Shown here piece by piece: positions 14,808-27,582 of a DNA stretch of 64,000 bases. The position numbers and the translations under genes are program-made. The stretch is from NCBI RefSeq assembly GCF_035920365.1, contig NZ_CP109150.1, positions 2,914,001-2,978,000 of the forward strand. The letters run 5' to 3'. Source of the DNA: Micromonospora sp. NBC_01740 (lineage in GTDB: Bacteria > Actinomycetota > Actinomycetes > Mycobacteriales > Micromonosporaceae). The notes beneath the pieces are model-generated. The model was not told where the DNA came from. It saw only the letters and a program-made list of their open reading frames with translations, and searched no databases. Every line of letters begins with the position of its first letter. Position 1 is the stretch's first letter.

Positions 14808-15638
14808 ATGCAGCTCTCGTACTTCCGTCGGGTCGCCGCGGGCGGCGCGGTCGCCGCGCTGACGTTCGCCGGAGCCGGCGCCCTCACCGCCACCCCGGCG
14901 TACGCCGCCACGTCCAAGGTCTCCGTCGTGCACGGCATCCCGGACACCCCGGTCGACGTGTACGTCAACGGCGAGAAGACGCTGGACAACTTCAAGCCCG
15001 GCGACGTGGCCGGCCCGCTGAACCTCGAGGAGGGCGCGTACGACATCGCCCTCACCAAGCCCGGCGAGCCGATCGCCCAGGCCATCCTCAGCGTCGACGA
15101 CGCCGCGGTGCCGGGCGGCGCCAACATCAGCCTCGCCGCCCACCTCGACGCCGCCGGCAAGCCGAAGATCACGCCGTTCGTCAACGACACCGGCAAGGTG
15201 GCCGCCGGCAAGGCCCGGCTGATCGTCCGGCACACCGCCGCCGCCCCGGCGGTGGACGTGCGCGCCGGCGGCACCCCCGTCTTCGAGGACCTCACCAACC
15301 CGAACGAGGCCAAGGGCGACGTCGACGCGGGCGCCGTCAAGGCGGACGTGGTGCTCGCCGGCACCGACACCGTGGCGATCGGGCCGGCGGACCTCGACCT
15401 CAAGGAGGGCACCGCGACGATCGTGTACGCCATCGGCTCGGCCGAGGCGAAGAACCTCGGCGTCGTGGCGCAGACCATCACCGGCCTGCACTCGGCCCCG
15501 GCCGGCGTGCCCAGCGGCGACGGCGGCCGGGCCGGCACCGGCGTGGACACCTGGTGGTACGTGCTGACCGGCGCCGGCGTGCTGCTCCTGGTCGGCGGCG
15601 GGGCGCGGGTGGCCACCGCCCGGACCGGTCGCCGGTGA
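14808..15638 (+). CDS. Secreted DUF4397 cell-wall protein with C-terminal anchor
   Basis: The 276-residue protein has a signal peptide (basic start, hydrophobic 11-30, cleavage near AYA-AT at about 33). One DUF4397 beta-sandwich domain of about 40-230 contains [19 protein letters not shown] and [20 protein letters not shown]. The C-terminus has a short GGRAGTG segment, one membrane helix ([21 protein letters not shown]) and a positive tail. That tail architecture is a cell-wall sorting signal, but its motif lacks the Leu-Pro of LPxTG. AGGAGG lies six bases before ATG 14808. The TGA overlaps the start of a sortase gene, making this the likely substrate of that enzyme. Confidence 0.85.
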   Translation: MQLSYFRRVAAGGAVAALTFAGAGALTATPAYAATSKVSVVHGIPDTPVDVYVNGEKTLDNFKPGDVAGPLNLEEGAYDIALTKPGEPIAQAILSVDDAAVPGGANISLAAHLDAAGKPKITPFVNDTGKVAAGKARLIVRHTAAAPAVDVRAGGTPVFEDLTNPNEAKGDVDAGAVKADVVLAGTDTVAIGPADLDLKEGTATIVYAIGSAEAKNLGVVAQTITGLHSAPAGVPSGDGGRAGTGVDTWWYVLTGAGVLLLVGGGARVATARTGRR

Positions 15639-16291
15639 CGGTGCGCCACCGCGGGGCGCTGGCGGCCGTGGCCGCCGGCGTCGCCGCGCTCACCGTCGCG
15701 GCCGTGGTCGCCTGCGGCTCCCGGCCGGCCGGGGACGTCGGCGCGACCGAGGCCGCCGACCTGGCCGGCGCCACTGCGAGCCCGCCGGCCGCCGGCCCGT
15801 CGGTGCCGGTCACCCGGGGCGGGCTGCCCGGCGGTACGCGGACCGTCCCGCCCGTACGGCTGGTCATCCCCGCCATCGACGTCACCGCCACGGTCGACGC
15901 GGTGGGCGTCAACGGCGCGACCGGCGAGTTCGAGGTGCCGCCCAGCGTGGACCGGATCGGCTGGTACCGCCACGGCCCCGGGCTGGAGGCGCAGGCCGGG
16001 TCGGTGGTCGTCGCCGGGCACGTGGACAGCGCCACCCAGGGCGAGGGCGCCTTCTTCCGGCTCCGCGAGCTGGACCGCGGCGACACCCTCACCGCCGCCG
16101 GCGGCGACGGCGTCCGCAGGGAGTACCGGGTCGTCGCCCGGGAGGAGTACCGGAAGACGAAGATCCCCCTCGACCGCTACTTCGCCCGGGACGGCAAGCC
16201 CCGGCTGACCCTGATCACCTGCGGCGGGCCGTTCGACGCCGAGGCACGCCGGTACCGCGACAACATCGTGGTCACCGCCGTGCCGGCCTGA
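15635..16291 (+). CDS. Class F sortase
   Basis: The 218-residue transpeptidase would attach surface proteins to the cell wall. The catalytic triad is visible: His129 in [10 protein letters not shown], Cys196 in TLITCGG and Arg208 in RYRDNIVV. The N-terminal hydrophobic segment ends in AVVAC (Cys27), which looks like a lipobox, so the enzyme may be a lipoprotein rather than a simple anchored protein. Residues 30-70 are a Pro/Ala-rich linker. GTG 15635 overlaps the DUF4397 stop by four bases, so enzyme and candidate substrate are co-translated. Confidence 0.92.
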   Translation: MTVRHRGALAAVAAGVAALTVAAVVACGSRPAGDVGATEAADLAGATASPPAAGPSVPVTRGGLPGGTRTVPPVRLVIPAIDVTATVDAVGVNGATGEFEVPPSVDRIGWYRHGPGLEAQAGSVVVAGHVDSATQGEGAFFRLRELDRGDTLTAAGGDGVRREYRVVAREEYRKTKIPLDRYFARDGKPRLTLITCGGPFDAEARRYRDNIVVTAVPA

Positions 16292-16317
16292 CCGGATCGC
16301 CGGTTCCACGCGGGCGC

Positions 16318-16354
16318 GGGCCGGGACGGGAGCGCACGCCTCCCGCCCCGGCCC
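16318..16354 (+). terminator. Hairpin after the sortase gene
   Basis: Arms GGGCCGGG-A-CGGGAG (16318-16332) and CTCCCG-C-CCCGGCCC (16340-16354) form a 14-bp stem with one A-C mismatch, 27 bases after the sortase stop. It is a likely terminator of the DUF4397-sortase transcript. Confidence 0.6.
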
Positions 16355-16396
16355 CGCACGGCCTACTCCGGCCTCCGCCGGGTCCGGCTGCGGTCG

Positions 16397-16402
16397 TAGG
16401 CT
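16397..16402 (+). promoter_or_regulatory. Leaderless-type -10 (TAGGCT) of the cysteine desulfurase gene
   Basis: TAGGCT ends five bases before GTG 16408 and eight before ATG 16411. No ribosome site exists between them, so a leaderless or near-leaderless start is likely. Confidence 0.55.
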
Positions 16403-16410
16403 CAACCGTG

Positions 16411-17586
16411 ATGGCTTACCTGGATCACGCGGCGACCACTCCGATGCTCGACGAGGCACTGGAGGCGTACGTCGCCACCGCCCGCGAGGTCGGCAACGCG
16501 TCCTCACTGCACGCGGCGGGCCGCCGCGCCCGGCGACGGGTGGAGGAGTCGCGGGAGCGGGTGGCCGCCGCGCTGGGCGCCCGGCCCTCCGAGGTCGTCT
16601 TCACCGGCGGCGGGACCGAGAGCGACAACCTCGCGGTGAAGGGCATCTTCTGGGCCCGCCGGTCCGCCGACCCCCGGCGGGACCGGGTGGTCTCCAGCGC
16701 CGTCGAGCACCACGCCGTGCTCGACGTGGTGGACTGGCTCGTCGACCACGAGGGGGCCGGCGTGGGCTGGCTCTCCGTCGACGCCGCCGGCCGGCTCAGC
16801 CCCGACGAGCTGCGCGCCGAGCTGGCCGCCCACGGCGACCGGGTCGCGGTGGTGACCGCGATGTGGGCCAACAACGAGGTCGGCACCGTGCAGCCGGTCG
16901 CCGAGCTGGCCGCGGTCGCCGCCGAGCACGGGGTGCCGTTCCACACCGACGCGATCCAGGCGGTCGGGCAGGTGCCTGTCGACTTCTCCGCCGCCGGGAT
17001 CGCCGCGCTGACCGTCACCGGGCACAAGCTCGGCGGTCCCGCCGGGGTCGGCGCCCTGCTGCTCGCCCGCGACGTGTCGGCCACCCCGCTGCTGCACGGC
17101 GGCGGCCAGGAGCGCGACGTGCGCTCCGGCACCCTCGACACCGCCGGCATCGTGGCCTTCGCGGTCGCGGTGGAGTCGGCGGTCAAGGGCCAGCAGGAGT
17201 ACGCGACCCGCGTCGCCGCGCTCCGCGACGACCTGGTGGAGCGGGTCCGGCACGCGGTGCCCGAGGTCGTCTTCAACGGCGACCCGACCGACCGGCTGCC
17301 GGGCAACGCGCACTTCTCCTTCCCGGGCTGCGAGGGCGACGCCCTGCTGCTCCTGCTGGACGCGCAGGGCATCGCCTGTTCGACCGGCTCCGCCTGCTCC
17401 GCCGGGGTGGCCCAGCCCTCACACGTGCTGCTCGCCATGGGCGCCGACGACGACCGCGCCCGCTCCTCGCTGCGCTTCACCCTCGGCCACACCAGCACCC
17501 CCGCCGACGTCGACGCCCTCATCGCCGCCCTCCCGGCCGCCGTCGAGCGCGCCCGCCGCGCCGCCGCCCTCCGCACCCCCCGCTGA
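16411..17586 (+). CDS. iscS: Cysteine desulfurase (IscS/NifS family)
   Basis: The 391-residue PLP enzyme takes sulfur from cysteine and hands it on as a persulfide. The PLP lysine is in VTGHKLGGP (about 204) and the active-site cysteine is in STGSACSAG (about 328), with the RSGTLDTAG phosphate-binding region before it. The short CSAG loop is typical of the IscS/group I type. It lies upstream of mnmA, so it probably supplies sulfur for tRNA 2-thiouridine. ATG 16411 gives [13 protein letters not shown], the family start; GTG 16408 one codon upstream is an alternative. Confidence 0.93.
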   Translation: MAYLDHAATTPMLDEALEAYVATAREVGNASSLHAAGRRARRRVEESRERVAAALGARPSEVVFTGGGTESDNLAVKGIFWARRSADPRRDRVVSSAVEHHAVLDVVDWLVDHEGAGVGWLSVDAAGRLSPDELRAELAAHGDRVAVVTAMWANNEVGTVQPVAELAAVAAEHGVPFHTDAIQAVGQVPVDFSAAGIAALTVTGHKLGGPAGVGALLLARDVSATPLLHGGGQERDVRSGTLDTAGIVAFAVAVESAVKGQQEYATRVAALRDDLVERVRHAVPEVVFNGDPTDRLPGNAHFSFPGCEGDALLLLLDAQGIACSTGSACSAGVAQPSHVLLAMGADDDRARSSLRFTLGHTSTPADVDALIAALPAAVERARRAAALRTPR

Positions 17587-17624
17587 CCCTCCTTCCCCTC
17601 CCACCCCCGCCCCACCCGTGGGCC

Positions 17625-17693
17625 GATCATGCAGTTGTGGTGCCCGAACCGTAATCTTTCGCGGCATTCGCCCACCACCACAACTCCATGATC
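17625..17693. repeat. Imperfect 18-bp inverted repeat, intergenic
   Basis: The left arm GATCATGCAGTTGTGGTG (17625-17642) pairs with 17676-17693 with a single mismatch. The 33-base loop is AT-richer than its surroundings. Inverted repeats of this type, with GATCATGNAGTTGTGGTG arms, seem to recur between Micromonospora genes (recollection, unchecked). It may also terminate the cysteine desulfurase transcript. Confidence 0.6.
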
Positions 17694-17697
17694 GACG

Positions 17698-17789
17698 AGG
17701 CGGGCGGGAGGACGGGGAGGGCGGGTGGGTGGGGGAGCAGCGTGGCGGGTGGGCGGGGTGGGTGGGTGGGGGTGGGGCGGGGATAGGGT
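17698..17789 (+). promoter_or_regulatory. G-tract array and -10 upstream of mnmA
   Basis: The plus strand carries many runs of three to five G separated by one or two bases, densest at 17755-17782, directly followed by TAGGGT (17784-17789), a -10 match for mnmA. Such runs can form G-quadruplexes when single stranded. No protein is encoded here. Confidence 0.5.
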
Positions 17790-17813
17790 CGGTGGGGTGA
17801 AGGGAGTGAGCCG

Positions 17814-18887
17814 GTGAGGGTGTTGGCGGCGATGTCGGGCGGGGTCGACTCGGCGGTCGCGGCGGCGCGGGCCGTCGAGGCGGGACACGACGTGACCGGC
17901 GTGCACCTGGCGCTGGCCCGCAACCCGCAGACCTATCGCACCGGCGCGCGCGGCTGCTGCACGCTGGAGGACTCCCGGGACGCCCGGCGGGCCGCCGACG
18001 TGATCGGCATCCCGTTCTACGTCTGGGACATGGCCGACCGGTTCCACGAGGACGTGGTCGACGACTTCGTCGCCGAGTACGCGGCCGGCCGTACGCCGAA
18101 CCCCTGCCTGCGCTGCAACGAGAAGATCAAGTTCGCCGCGGTGCTGGACCGGGCCGTGGCCCTGGGCTTCGACGCCGTGGTCACCGGCCACCACGCCCGG
18201 CTCGGCGCCGACGGCCTGCTGCGCCGCAGCGTCGACCTGCCCAAGGACCAGTCGTACGTGCTGGCGGTGCTCACCCGCGAGCAGCTGGACCGGTCGATCT
18301 TCCCGCTCGGGGACTCGACGAAGGCGCAGGTCCGCGAGGAGGCCGCGCGGCGGGGGCTGGCGGTGGCCGACAAGCCGGACTCGCACGACATCTGCTTCAT
18401 CGCTGACGGGGACACCCGCGGCTTCCTCGCCCAGCGGCTCGGCGAGGCGCCCGGCGAGGTGGTGGACGCCGCCACCGGCGCGGTGGTCGGCAGCCACACC
18501 GGCGCGTACGCGTACACGGTCGGGCAGCGGCGTGGCCTGCACCTGGACCGTCCGGCGCCGGACGGCCGGCCCCGCTACGTGCTCTCCATCACGCCGAAGA
18601 CCAACACCGTGACCGTGGGCCCGGCCGAGGCGCTGGAGGTCTCCCGGGTGCGCGCCGAGCGTCCGGTGTGGACGGGCGGCCCGCGCCCCGACGCGCCGCT
18701 GGAGTGCGAGGTGCAGCTGCGGGCACACGGGGACGTGGTGCCGGCGACGGTCGAGCTGACGGCCGACGGGCTGCGCGCCGAGCTGCGTCGCCCCGTCCGT
18801 GGGGTGGCCGCCGGCCAGGCCGTCGTGGCGTACCGGCCGGACCCGGCCGGCGACGTCGTGCTCGGCTCCGCCACCATCGCCGGCTGA
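17814..18887 (+). CDS. mnmA: tRNA-specific 2-thiouridylase
   Basis: The 357-residue enzyme adenylates U34 of tRNA (Lys, Glu, Gln) and replaces O2 with sulfur. The N-terminal PP-loop MSGGVDSAV (7-15) binds ATP. Catalytic cysteines are in [14 protein letters not shown] (near 100) and in [11 protein letters not shown] (near 192). The C-terminal beta domain carries [18 protein letters not shown] 17814 has AAGGGAG eight bases upstream. The sulfur donor is probably the cysteine desulfurase upstream. Confidence 0.95.
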   Translation: MRVLAAMSGGVDSAVAAARAVEAGHDVTGVHLALARNPQTYRTGARGCCTLEDSRDARRAADVIGIPFYVWDMADRFHEDVVDDFVAEYAAGRTPNPCLRCNEKIKFAAVLDRAVALGFDAVVTGHHARLGADGLLRRSVDLPKDQSYVLAVLTREQLDRSIFPLGDSTKAQVREEAARRGLAVADKPDSHDICFIADGDTRGFLAQRLGEAPGEVVDAATGAVVGSHTGAYAYTVGQRRGLHLDRPAPDGRPRYVLSITPKTNTVTVGPAEALEVSRVRAERPVWTGGPRPDAPLECEVQLRAHGDVVPATVELTADGLRAELRRPVRGVAAGQAVVAYRPDPAGDVVLGSATIAG

Positions 18888-18970
18888 CCGGGACCGGGAA
18901 CGTGCCTCCGGCGCGGGCGTCGGCAGAGCGTCCCCGTCCGGTCCCGGGCGGCCGGCGTCCGCGTACCGGA

Positions 18971-18976
18971 TAGTCT
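18971..18976 (+). promoter_or_regulatory. Leaderless promoter -10 (TAGTCT) of the MetE-like gene
   Basis: TAGTCT, six bases, then GTG 18983, with no ribosome site between. The spacing is identical to that before the GNAT gene at 9691. Confidence 0.6.
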
Positions 18977-18982
18977 TCGGCC

Positions 18983-19987
18983 GTGGCAGATCAGGTGTGG
19001 CCCTGGCCGGCCGGCGCGGCGACCGGCATCGGTTCGCTTCCCGGCACCGACATCGCCGAGGCGCAGCGGGTCGTCCTCGGCGAGCTTCCCGCCCTGCCCC
19101 ACCTGCCGGAGCTGCCGGGCCGGGGCCCCGGCGCCGACCTCATCGGCCGGACCGCCGGCCTGCTGGTCGAGCTGCCGGTGGAGCTGTACGCCGCCCGCTG
19201 GCGGATCGCGCCGCGCCCGGGACGGGACGTGCGCCGCGCCCGCGACCTGATGGAACGCGACCTCGACCAGCTCGCCGAGCAGGCCGAGGAGTACGCGGGG
19301 CCGGTCAAGATCCAGGTCGGCGGCCCGTTGACCCTGGCCGCGTCCCTGGAACTGCCGATCGGCGGCCGGATGCTGCGCGATCCCGGCGCGGTCCGGGACC
19401 TCACCAACTCGCTCGCCGAGGGGCTGCGCGGGCACGTGGCGGCGGTCGCCCGCCGGCTGCCGCGCGCCACCGTGCTGCTCCAGCTCGACGAGCCGTCGCT
19501 GCCGACGGTGCTCGCCGGGCGGGTGCCCACCGAGAGCGGGCTCGGCGCGTACCGGGCCGTGGATCCGAGCGTCGCCGCGTCGCTGCTGCGTACGGTCGTC
19601 GAGGCGGCCGGGGTGCCGACCGTGGTGCACTGCTGCGCGCCGAACGTGCCGCTGGAGCTGATCCGCTCGACCGGCGCCGTCGGCGTGGCCCTCGACCTCG
19701 GCCTCGTCACCGACCTGGACCCGCTGGGCGAGGCGATCGACGCGGGGCTCGGGCTGCTGGCCGGCGCCGTGCCCACCACGCCGTCGGCCGCCGGTCGCGC
19801 GCCGACCTCGGCGCAGGTCGCCGATCGCGTACGCCAGCTCTGGGACCGCCTCGGGTTCCCCCGCCGGCAGCTTGCCGAGCAGGTCGTGGTGACCCCGGCC
19901 TGCGGCCTCGCCAACGCCACCGGGCAGTACGCGCGCGCGGTGCTCGCCGCCTGCCGGGACGCGGGTCGGCGGCTCGCCGAGGACTGA
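18983..19987 (+). CDS. MetE C-terminal-domain-like protein (cobalamin-independent methionine synthase family)
   Basis: This 334-residue protein corresponds to one TIM barrel of MetE. It has the start GAATGIGSLPGTDIAEAQR, the pterin/homocysteine face with QVGGPLTLAASLELP, and zinc-ligand candidates in VVHCCAPN (near 215) and TPACGLA (near 311). It lacks the N-terminal half of true MetE, so full methionine synthase activity is doubtful. Related proteins sit beside ligA and mnmA in other actinobacteria; their role is not established. A VOC gene follows after 36 bases. Confidence 0.82.
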   Translation: MADQVWPWPAGAATGIGSLPGTDIAEAQRVVLGELPALPHLPELPGRGPGADLIGRTAGLLVELPVELYAARWRIAPRPGRDVRRARDLMERDLDQLAEQAEEYAGPVKIQVGGPLTLAASLELPIGGRMLRDPGAVRDLTNSLAEGLRGHVAAVARRLPRATVLLQLDEPSLPTVLAGRVPTESGLGAYRAVDPSVAASLLRTVVEAAGVPTVVHCCAPNVPLELIRSTGAVGVALDLGLVTDLDPLGEAIDAGLGLLAGAVPTTPSAAGRAPTSAQVADRVRQLWDRLGFPRRQLAEQVVVTPACGLANATGQYARAVLAACRDAGRRLAED

Positions 19988-20023
19988 CGTTTGCCGTCGT
20001 ACGGGCGGGGCAGGAAGGCCGAC

Positions 20024-20383
20024 ATGATCGGACAACTGCGCACCGTGGTCATCGACTGCCCCGACCCCCGGGCCCTGGCCGGTTTCTACGCGGAGCTGCT
20101 GGGCCTGCCCCTCGACGGCGACGCCAGCGACGACGGCTGGGTCGTGATCGCCGGTTCGGGGCACCGGCTCGCCTTCCAGAAGGCACCCGACCTGCGCCCG
20201 CCGACGTGGCCCGACCCGGAGCGCCCCCAGCAGTTCCACCTGGACGTGCAGGTGGCGGACGTCGAGGTGGCCGAGAAGCGGGTGCTGGAGCTCGGCGCGC
20301 GGCGGCTGCCCGGCGAGGGCGACGACTTCCGGGTCTACGCCGACCCGGCCGGTCACCCCTTCTGCCTGGTCTTCTCCGACTGA
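20024..20383 (+). CDS. VOC family protein (glyoxalase/bleomycin-resistance fold)
   Basis: The 119-residue protein has the two beta-alpha-beta-beta-beta modules of the vicinal-oxygen-chelate fold: MIGQLRTVVIDCPDPRALAGFYAELLGLP, then QQFHLDVQVADVEVAEKRVLELGARR and VYADPAGHPFCLVF. Metal ligands are probably the histidine in QFHLDV and a late acidic residue. AGGAAGG lies ahead of ATG 20024. The substrate is unknown. Confidence 0.85.
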   Translation: MIGQLRTVVIDCPDPRALAGFYAELLGLPLDGDASDDGWVVIAGSGHRLAFQKAPDLRPPTWPDPERPQQFHLDVQVADVEVAEKRVLELGARRLPGEGDDFRVYADPAGHPFCLVFSD

Positions 20384-20481
20384 CCCGGGCCCGTCACGCT
20401 CCGGGCGGTCCGGCACGCCCTCGCGGCCGGGTGGCGGGTGCCGGCGACGGCGTCGAGTGGTGCGGGTTGCGGGCGGGCGGC

Positions 20482-21495
20482 ATGATCGCGGGAATGATCG
20501 ACACCTCGCTCCGGCGGGCCGCCGGCTCCCTCTTCGGCCTCGCCTACGGTGACGCGCTGGGCAAGCCGACCGAGTTCCTGACCGTCGCCGAGATCGTTCG
20601 CCGCTACGGGCCGGCCGGCCCGCGTGACCTTGCCGGCGACCCGGCGCTGGTGACCGACGACACGCAGATGGCGCTGGCGGTCGGCTGGGCGCTGCACGAC
20701 GCGCCGGCGCCGACCCCGGAGGCGGTCGAGCCGCTGCTGCGGAGGCGTTTCCTCGACTGGGCGGCCAGCCCGGAGAACAACCGGGCGCCGGGCATGACCT
20801 GCCTGCGCGCCTGCGCCGAACTGGAGCGCGGGGTGCGCTGGCAGGAGGCGACGGTGGCCGGCTCGAAGGGCTGCGGGGCCAACATGCGGGTCACCCCGGT
20901 CGGCCTGGTCGACGTCGACCTCGACACCTTCGCCGGGCTGGCCCAGCTCCAGGCGGGGCTGACCCACGGCCACCCGACCGGCCTCGCGGCCAGCGAGCTG
21001 ACCGCGTACGCGGTGCGGCTGCTGCGCGACGGCGCGGCGCTGGCGGAGCTGCCCCGGCTGCTCGTCGACCGGGCCCGCGACCAGCGGCGGGTCTACCGCG
21101 CCGACTGGCTCGGCGACCTGTGGCAGCGCCCCGGCGTGGACGCGCCGGAGGACTTCATCGCCCGGGGCTGGGACGAGTGCCTCGCGGTCCTCGGTCGCCT
21201 GGACGCCGCGCTGGCCGCCCCGGACGACGGCGGCGACCCGTGCCGGCACACCGGCGAGGGCTGGATCGCCGAGGAGGCGCTGGCCACGGCCCTGTTCTGC
21301 GCGATCCGGCACGCCGACGACCCGGTGGCGGCGCTGGCCAGGGGCGCCACCACCGCCGGCGACTCCGACTCGATCGCCGCGCTGGCCGGCGCCTTCGTCG
21401 GCACCGCGCTGGGCATGGCGGCCTGGCCCGCCCCGTGGGCCGCCCGCATCGAGTACGCCGACCAGCTCACCACCCTGGCCCGCGCCTGGGACTGA
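20482..21495 (+). CDS. ADP-ribosylglycohydrolase family protein
   Basis: The 337-residue protein has the DraG-type motifs: VTDDTQMAL near the start, SKGCGANMRVTPVGL in the middle and AGDSDSIAALAGAFVGTALG near the C-terminus, which together hold the two-metal site that removes ADP-ribose from proteins or small molecules. Length is typical. An ATG at 20494 would remove four residues and is equally possible. No partner ADP-ribosyltransferase is adjacent, so the substrate is unknown. Confidence 0.85.
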   Translation: MIAGMIDTSLRRAAGSLFGLAYGDALGKPTEFLTVAEIVRRYGPAGPRDLAGDPALVTDDTQMALAVGWALHDAPAPTPEAVEPLLRRRFLDWAASPENNRAPGMTCLRACAELERGVRWQEATVAGSKGCGANMRVTPVGLVDVDLDTFAGLAQLQAGLTHGHPTGLAASELTAYAVRLLRDGAALAELPRLLVDRARDQRRVYRADWLGDLWQRPGVDAPEDFIARGWDECLAVLGRLDAALAAPDDGGDPCRHTGEGWIAEEALATALFCAIRHADDPVAALARGATTAGDSDSIAALAGAFVGTALGMAAWPAPWAARIEYADQLTTLARAWD

Positions 21496-21584
21496 CCCGC
21501 GAAGCTTCCCCGGCCGGCGGCACCGGCGGCGCGGCCGCCCCGGACGGCGGGCCGCCACCGTCGCCGGCGGCCACGCTGCAACGC

Positions 21585-21692
21585 GGGTCAGGCGCCCGGC
21601 ACGGTCGCCCGTTCGGCGCGGGTCAGGCGCCCGGCACGGTCGCCCGTTCGGCGCGGGTCAGGCGCCCGGCACGGTCGCCCGTTCGGTGCGGG

Positions 21693-21706
<14 letters not shown>
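21585..21706. repeat. 35-bp tandem repeat (3.5 copies) duplicating a gene end
   Basis: Three full 35-base units (21585-21619, 21620-21654 and 21655-21689) and a 17-base partial (21690-21706) are nearly identical; the third unit has a single C-to-T change. The partial copy is the 3' end of the minus-strand gene at 21693, including its stop codon. The period is not a multiple of three. Confidence 0.85.
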
Positions 21707-24558
<2,852 letters not shown>

Positions 24559-24645
24559 CGACCGGGCGGAGGCGGCCACCGCCCCGGCGGGGCAGGCAGG
24601 ACGGGGCGACCGACCGGGCCGCGACGGCGGGAGGCGCCCGGTCGA

Positions 24646-24678
24646 GATACCAACTTAATTACGACTACGACCGATTCG
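24646..24678 (+). promoter_or_regulatory. AT-rich promoter island upstream of the GGDEF-EAL gene
   Basis: A stretch around CAACTTAATTACGACTAC is sharply AT-richer than the rest of the window and lies about 100-130 bases before the GGDEF-EAL gene. It is the best place for that promoter, but -35 and -10 cannot be assigned with confidence. Confidence 0.4.
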
Positions 24679-24774
24679 CGACTGTCGTGCCGGGCATTGA
24701 GACACGGAGGGCGTTTCATTGGTGGCACGGCGTGCGACCGGTCACGCCCGTGGACAGAGCCCTCGGGAGGTGTG

Positions 24775-27420
24775 ATGGAGTCCGCGGACTCGCGAAACTC
24801 CGTTCCGCCTGGCCGGGCACGCCCGTTCTTCGCCTTCGTCTGGTCGGTGGCCGCGCTGGCGGCGGTGCTCTGCGTACGCCCGCTGCTCGACCTCTCGGCC
24901 GAACTGCCGCGACTGCCGGTGGCGTTCTGGGTGATGGCGGCCCTGGCCGTCGGCTGCGACGCGCGCCCGTTCGTCCCGCCCGGGCGCCGGCAGACCTCCG
25001 CGGTCTTCCCGTCCACCTGCTTCACCTTCGCCATCCTGCTCGGCTGGGGGTTCGGCCCGGCGGTCCTGGTGCAGGCGGTGGCCGTCGTCGTCTCCGGCTG
25101 GCGGATGGGCCACGCCCCATGGCGGACCGCCTTCAACGCCGCCCAGTACGCGGCAGCGCTGGGCGCCGCGTACGCGGTCACCTGGCTGGGGCCCGGCAGC
25201 ATCTTCGACGGCGGCCGGCTGCGCGGCACGGACGTGCTGGCGGTGGGCGGCGCGACGGTGGCCTGGTTCGCCGTCAACTACGCGCTGGTCAGCACGGCCG
25301 TCCGGCTGCGCTTCGGCGACCGGTGGTGGCCCAGCCTGCGGCAGGGGCTGGGCTTCGAGCTGCTCTCCACCGGCTCGTTGCTGCTGCTCGCTCCGGTGCT
25401 GGTCGCGGCGGCGCGGGCCAGCGCGGCGCTGATCCCGCTGGTGCTGGTGCCGCTGTTCGCCGTCTACCGGATGGCCCGGCTCAGCGTCGAGCAGCAGCAG
25501 CTCGCCTCGCTGGACCCGCTCACCGGCCTGCCCAACCGCAAGGCGTTGCTGGCCGAGGTCGGCGAGCAGGTGCACGTGCACTCCGAACGGGCGGCCCGCG
25601 GCGAGCCCGCCGCCCGGCTGGCCCTGCTCCTGATCGACCTCGACCGGTTCAAGAACGTCAACGACGCGCTCGGGCACGCGGTGGGGGACCGGCTGCTGGT
25701 CGAGGTGAGCGCGCGGCTGACCGACGTGGTCGGCGAGGGCATGGTCGCCCGGCTGGGCGGGGACGAGTTCGCCATCGTGATGACCGGCCTGGCCGACGTC
25801 GACGAGGCCCGGGAGCTCGCCGGCCGCGTGGTGCGGGCGCTGGCCGAGCCGGTGTCGCTGGACGGGTTGCCGCTCGACGTGGGCGGCTCGATCGGCGTCG
25901 CGCTCTTCCCGGAGCACGGCGAGGACTTCGCGACCCTGATGCGCCACGCCGACGTGGCGATGTACGACGCCAAGCACCGCAACGACACCGTGGCGGTCTA
26001 CGCGGCCGAGTCCGACCACAACTCCGCCGAGCGGCTCGGCCTGCTCGCGGACCTGCGCCGGGTGCTCGAGGCGGGCCGTCCCGAGATCGCCCCGCCCGCC
26101 GGGGACGGTGCCGGCGCCCCGGGCGACGACGGGGCGGTGGCCGTCCCGGCGGGACCGACGCCGGGCGGCCGGCTGCCGGGTGACGGGCGGGCCGGCGGCG
26201 CGCGGGGCGGGGACGGGGCCGAACTCCCGGCCGACGTCGCCGGCCTCACGCCCGGCTCCGGCCTGACGTCCGGCTCCGGCCTCACGCCTGGCTCCGGCCT
26301 CACGCCTGGCTCCGGCCGCTGGCGGCTGCGCCGCCGCCGGCCGCGGCCCGGTCCGCCGCCCGGCGACGAGCTGATCAACCGGATCGTGACCGCCGCGGAC
26401 CCGATCCGCCGCCGGACGATGGCGGCGGGGGAGATCGGCCCCGACCGGGGCGACGGTCCCGGCCGCCGCAACGGCGCCGGGCACCCCGGCGGGCAGGGCG
26501 GCGCGGTCGTACGCCGGCAGGGGCCGCCCGTCGACGACGGCGCGGGGGATCGCGGCGGCGACCTGGCCCCGACGGGCCGGCGCGGTGCCCGGCACGGCGC
26601 GGCCGGCCGGCGGGACGCGGACACCGCTGCGGCCGTCGACGCGGGCGAGATCACCATGTACTACCAGCCGCAGGTCGCCATCGCGACCGGCGAGGTGGTC
26701 GGCGTGGAGGCGCTGCTGCGCTGGCGGCACCCCCGCCGGGGGATGGTGGACCCGGAGGAGCTGATCCGGGTCGCCGAGCAGAGCGCGGTGATGCGGCTGC
26801 TCACCCGCCGGGTGGTGGACGACGTGGTGGAACAGCTCGCCAAGTGGTCGGCCGCCGGAATGGGCCTGCCGGCGGCGCTCAACGTCAGCGTGCGGGACCT
26901 GCACACCGGGGAGATCGCCGACCAGATCGCCGACCGGCTCGCCCGCTACGGCGTGCCGCCGCAGCGGCTGCAACTGGAGATCACCGAGGGCGCCCTGATG
27001 GCCGACCCGCGTCGGGTGCTGGCCACCATCACCCGGCTGCACCGGATCGGCGTGGGCATCTCGTTGGACGACTTCGGCACCGGCTACTCCTCCCTCCAGC
27101 ACCTGCGGCGGCTGCCGCTGTCCGAGGTGAAGGTGGACCGCTCCTTCGTGCTGGGGATGGCCGAGGACGCCGACGACGCGGCGATCGTCAAGTCGACGAT
27201 CGAGCTGGCGAAGGCGCTCGGGCTGCGAGTGGTCGCCGAGGGCGTCGAGGACGAGCGCACCTGGCGCATGCTGCACGCGGCGGGCTGCGACGCGGCACAG
27301 GGCTGGTTCTACGCCCGCCCGATGCCGGCCGAGGAGCTGGTCGGCTGGCTGGCCCGCTACCGGCCGGTCCGCCCGACGCCCAGCCCCGACGCGGAGATCC
27401 CCCGTCGGCACGCCCGCTGA
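24775..27420 (+). CDS. Membrane GGDEF-EAL cyclic-di-GMP protein with internal insertion
   Basis: The 881-residue bifunctional protein has a membrane-embedded N-terminus of five or more helices (about 18-230), a GGDEF domain (motif [10 protein letters not shown] near 328) and an EAL domain (GVEALLRW near 644; [21 protein letters not shown] and QGWFYARPM intact). Both active sites look functional. About 180 residues of disordered Gly/Pro/Arg-rich sequence (about 436-615) are inserted at the start of the EAL domain, including four GLTPGSG repeats. GGGAGG lies four bases before ATG 24775. Confidence 0.9.
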   Translation: MESADSRNSVPPGRARPFFAFVWSVAALAAVLCVRPLLDLSAELPRLPVAFWVMAALAVGCDARPFVPPGRRQTSAVFPSTCFTFAILLGWGFGPAVLVQAVAVVVSGWRMGHAPWRTAFNAAQYAAALGAAYAVTWLGPGSIFDGGRLRGTDVLAVGGATVAWFAVNYALVSTAVRLRFGDRWWPSLRQGLGFELLSTGSLLLLAPVLVAAARASAALIPLVLVPLFAVYRMARLSVEQQQLASLDPLTGLPNRKALLAEVGEQVHVHSERAARGEPAARLALLLIDLDRFKNVNDALGHAVGDRLLVEVSARLTDVVGEGMVARLGGDEFAIVMTGLADVDEARELAGRVVRALAEPVSLDGLPLDVGGSIGVALFPEHGEDFATLMRHADVAMYDAKHRNDTVAVYAAESDHNSAERLGLLADLRRVLEAGRPEIAPPAGDGAGAPGDDGAVAVPAGPTPGGRLPGDGRAGGARGGDGAELPADVAGLTPGSGLTSGSGLTPGSGLTPGSGRWRLRRRRPRPGPPPGDELINRIVTAADPIRRRTMAAGEIGPDRGDGPGRRNGAGHPGGQGGAVVRRQGPPVDDGAGDRGGDLAPTGRRGARHGAAGRRDADTAAAVDAGEITMYYQPQVAIATGEVVGVEALLRWRHPRRGMVDPEELIRVAEQSAVMRLLTRRVVDDVVEQLAKWSAAGMGLPAALNVSVRDLHTGEIADQIADRLARYGVPPQRLQLEITEGALMADPRRVLATITRLHRIGVGISLDDFGTGYSSLQHLRRLPLSEVKVDRSFVLGMAEDADDAAIVKSTIELAKALGLRVVAEGVEDERTWRMLHAAGCDAAQGWFYARPMPAEELVGWLARYRPVRPTPSPDAEIPRRHAR
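26245..26316 (+). repeat. 18-bp tandem repeat x4 within the GGDEF-EAL gene
   Basis: Four 18-base units (CTCACGCCCGGCTCCGGC and variants) encode [12 protein letters not shown] in the disordered insertion. The units are in frame, consistent with slippage expansion. Confidence 0.85.
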
Positions 27421-27582
27421 GCCACCCCGCCCCGCCCGGCGCGGCCGTCGGCACACGACGCCCCGCCGCGCCGGTCGCGCCGTGTCCCGGCCGGCGGTCC
27501 GGTGGCGCGGGCTCGGAGGGGAGTTGGAGGCGCCCCGCCGCGCCGGAGGGGGAGTCGGGGACGCGCCGTCGGGGCGGAACAA

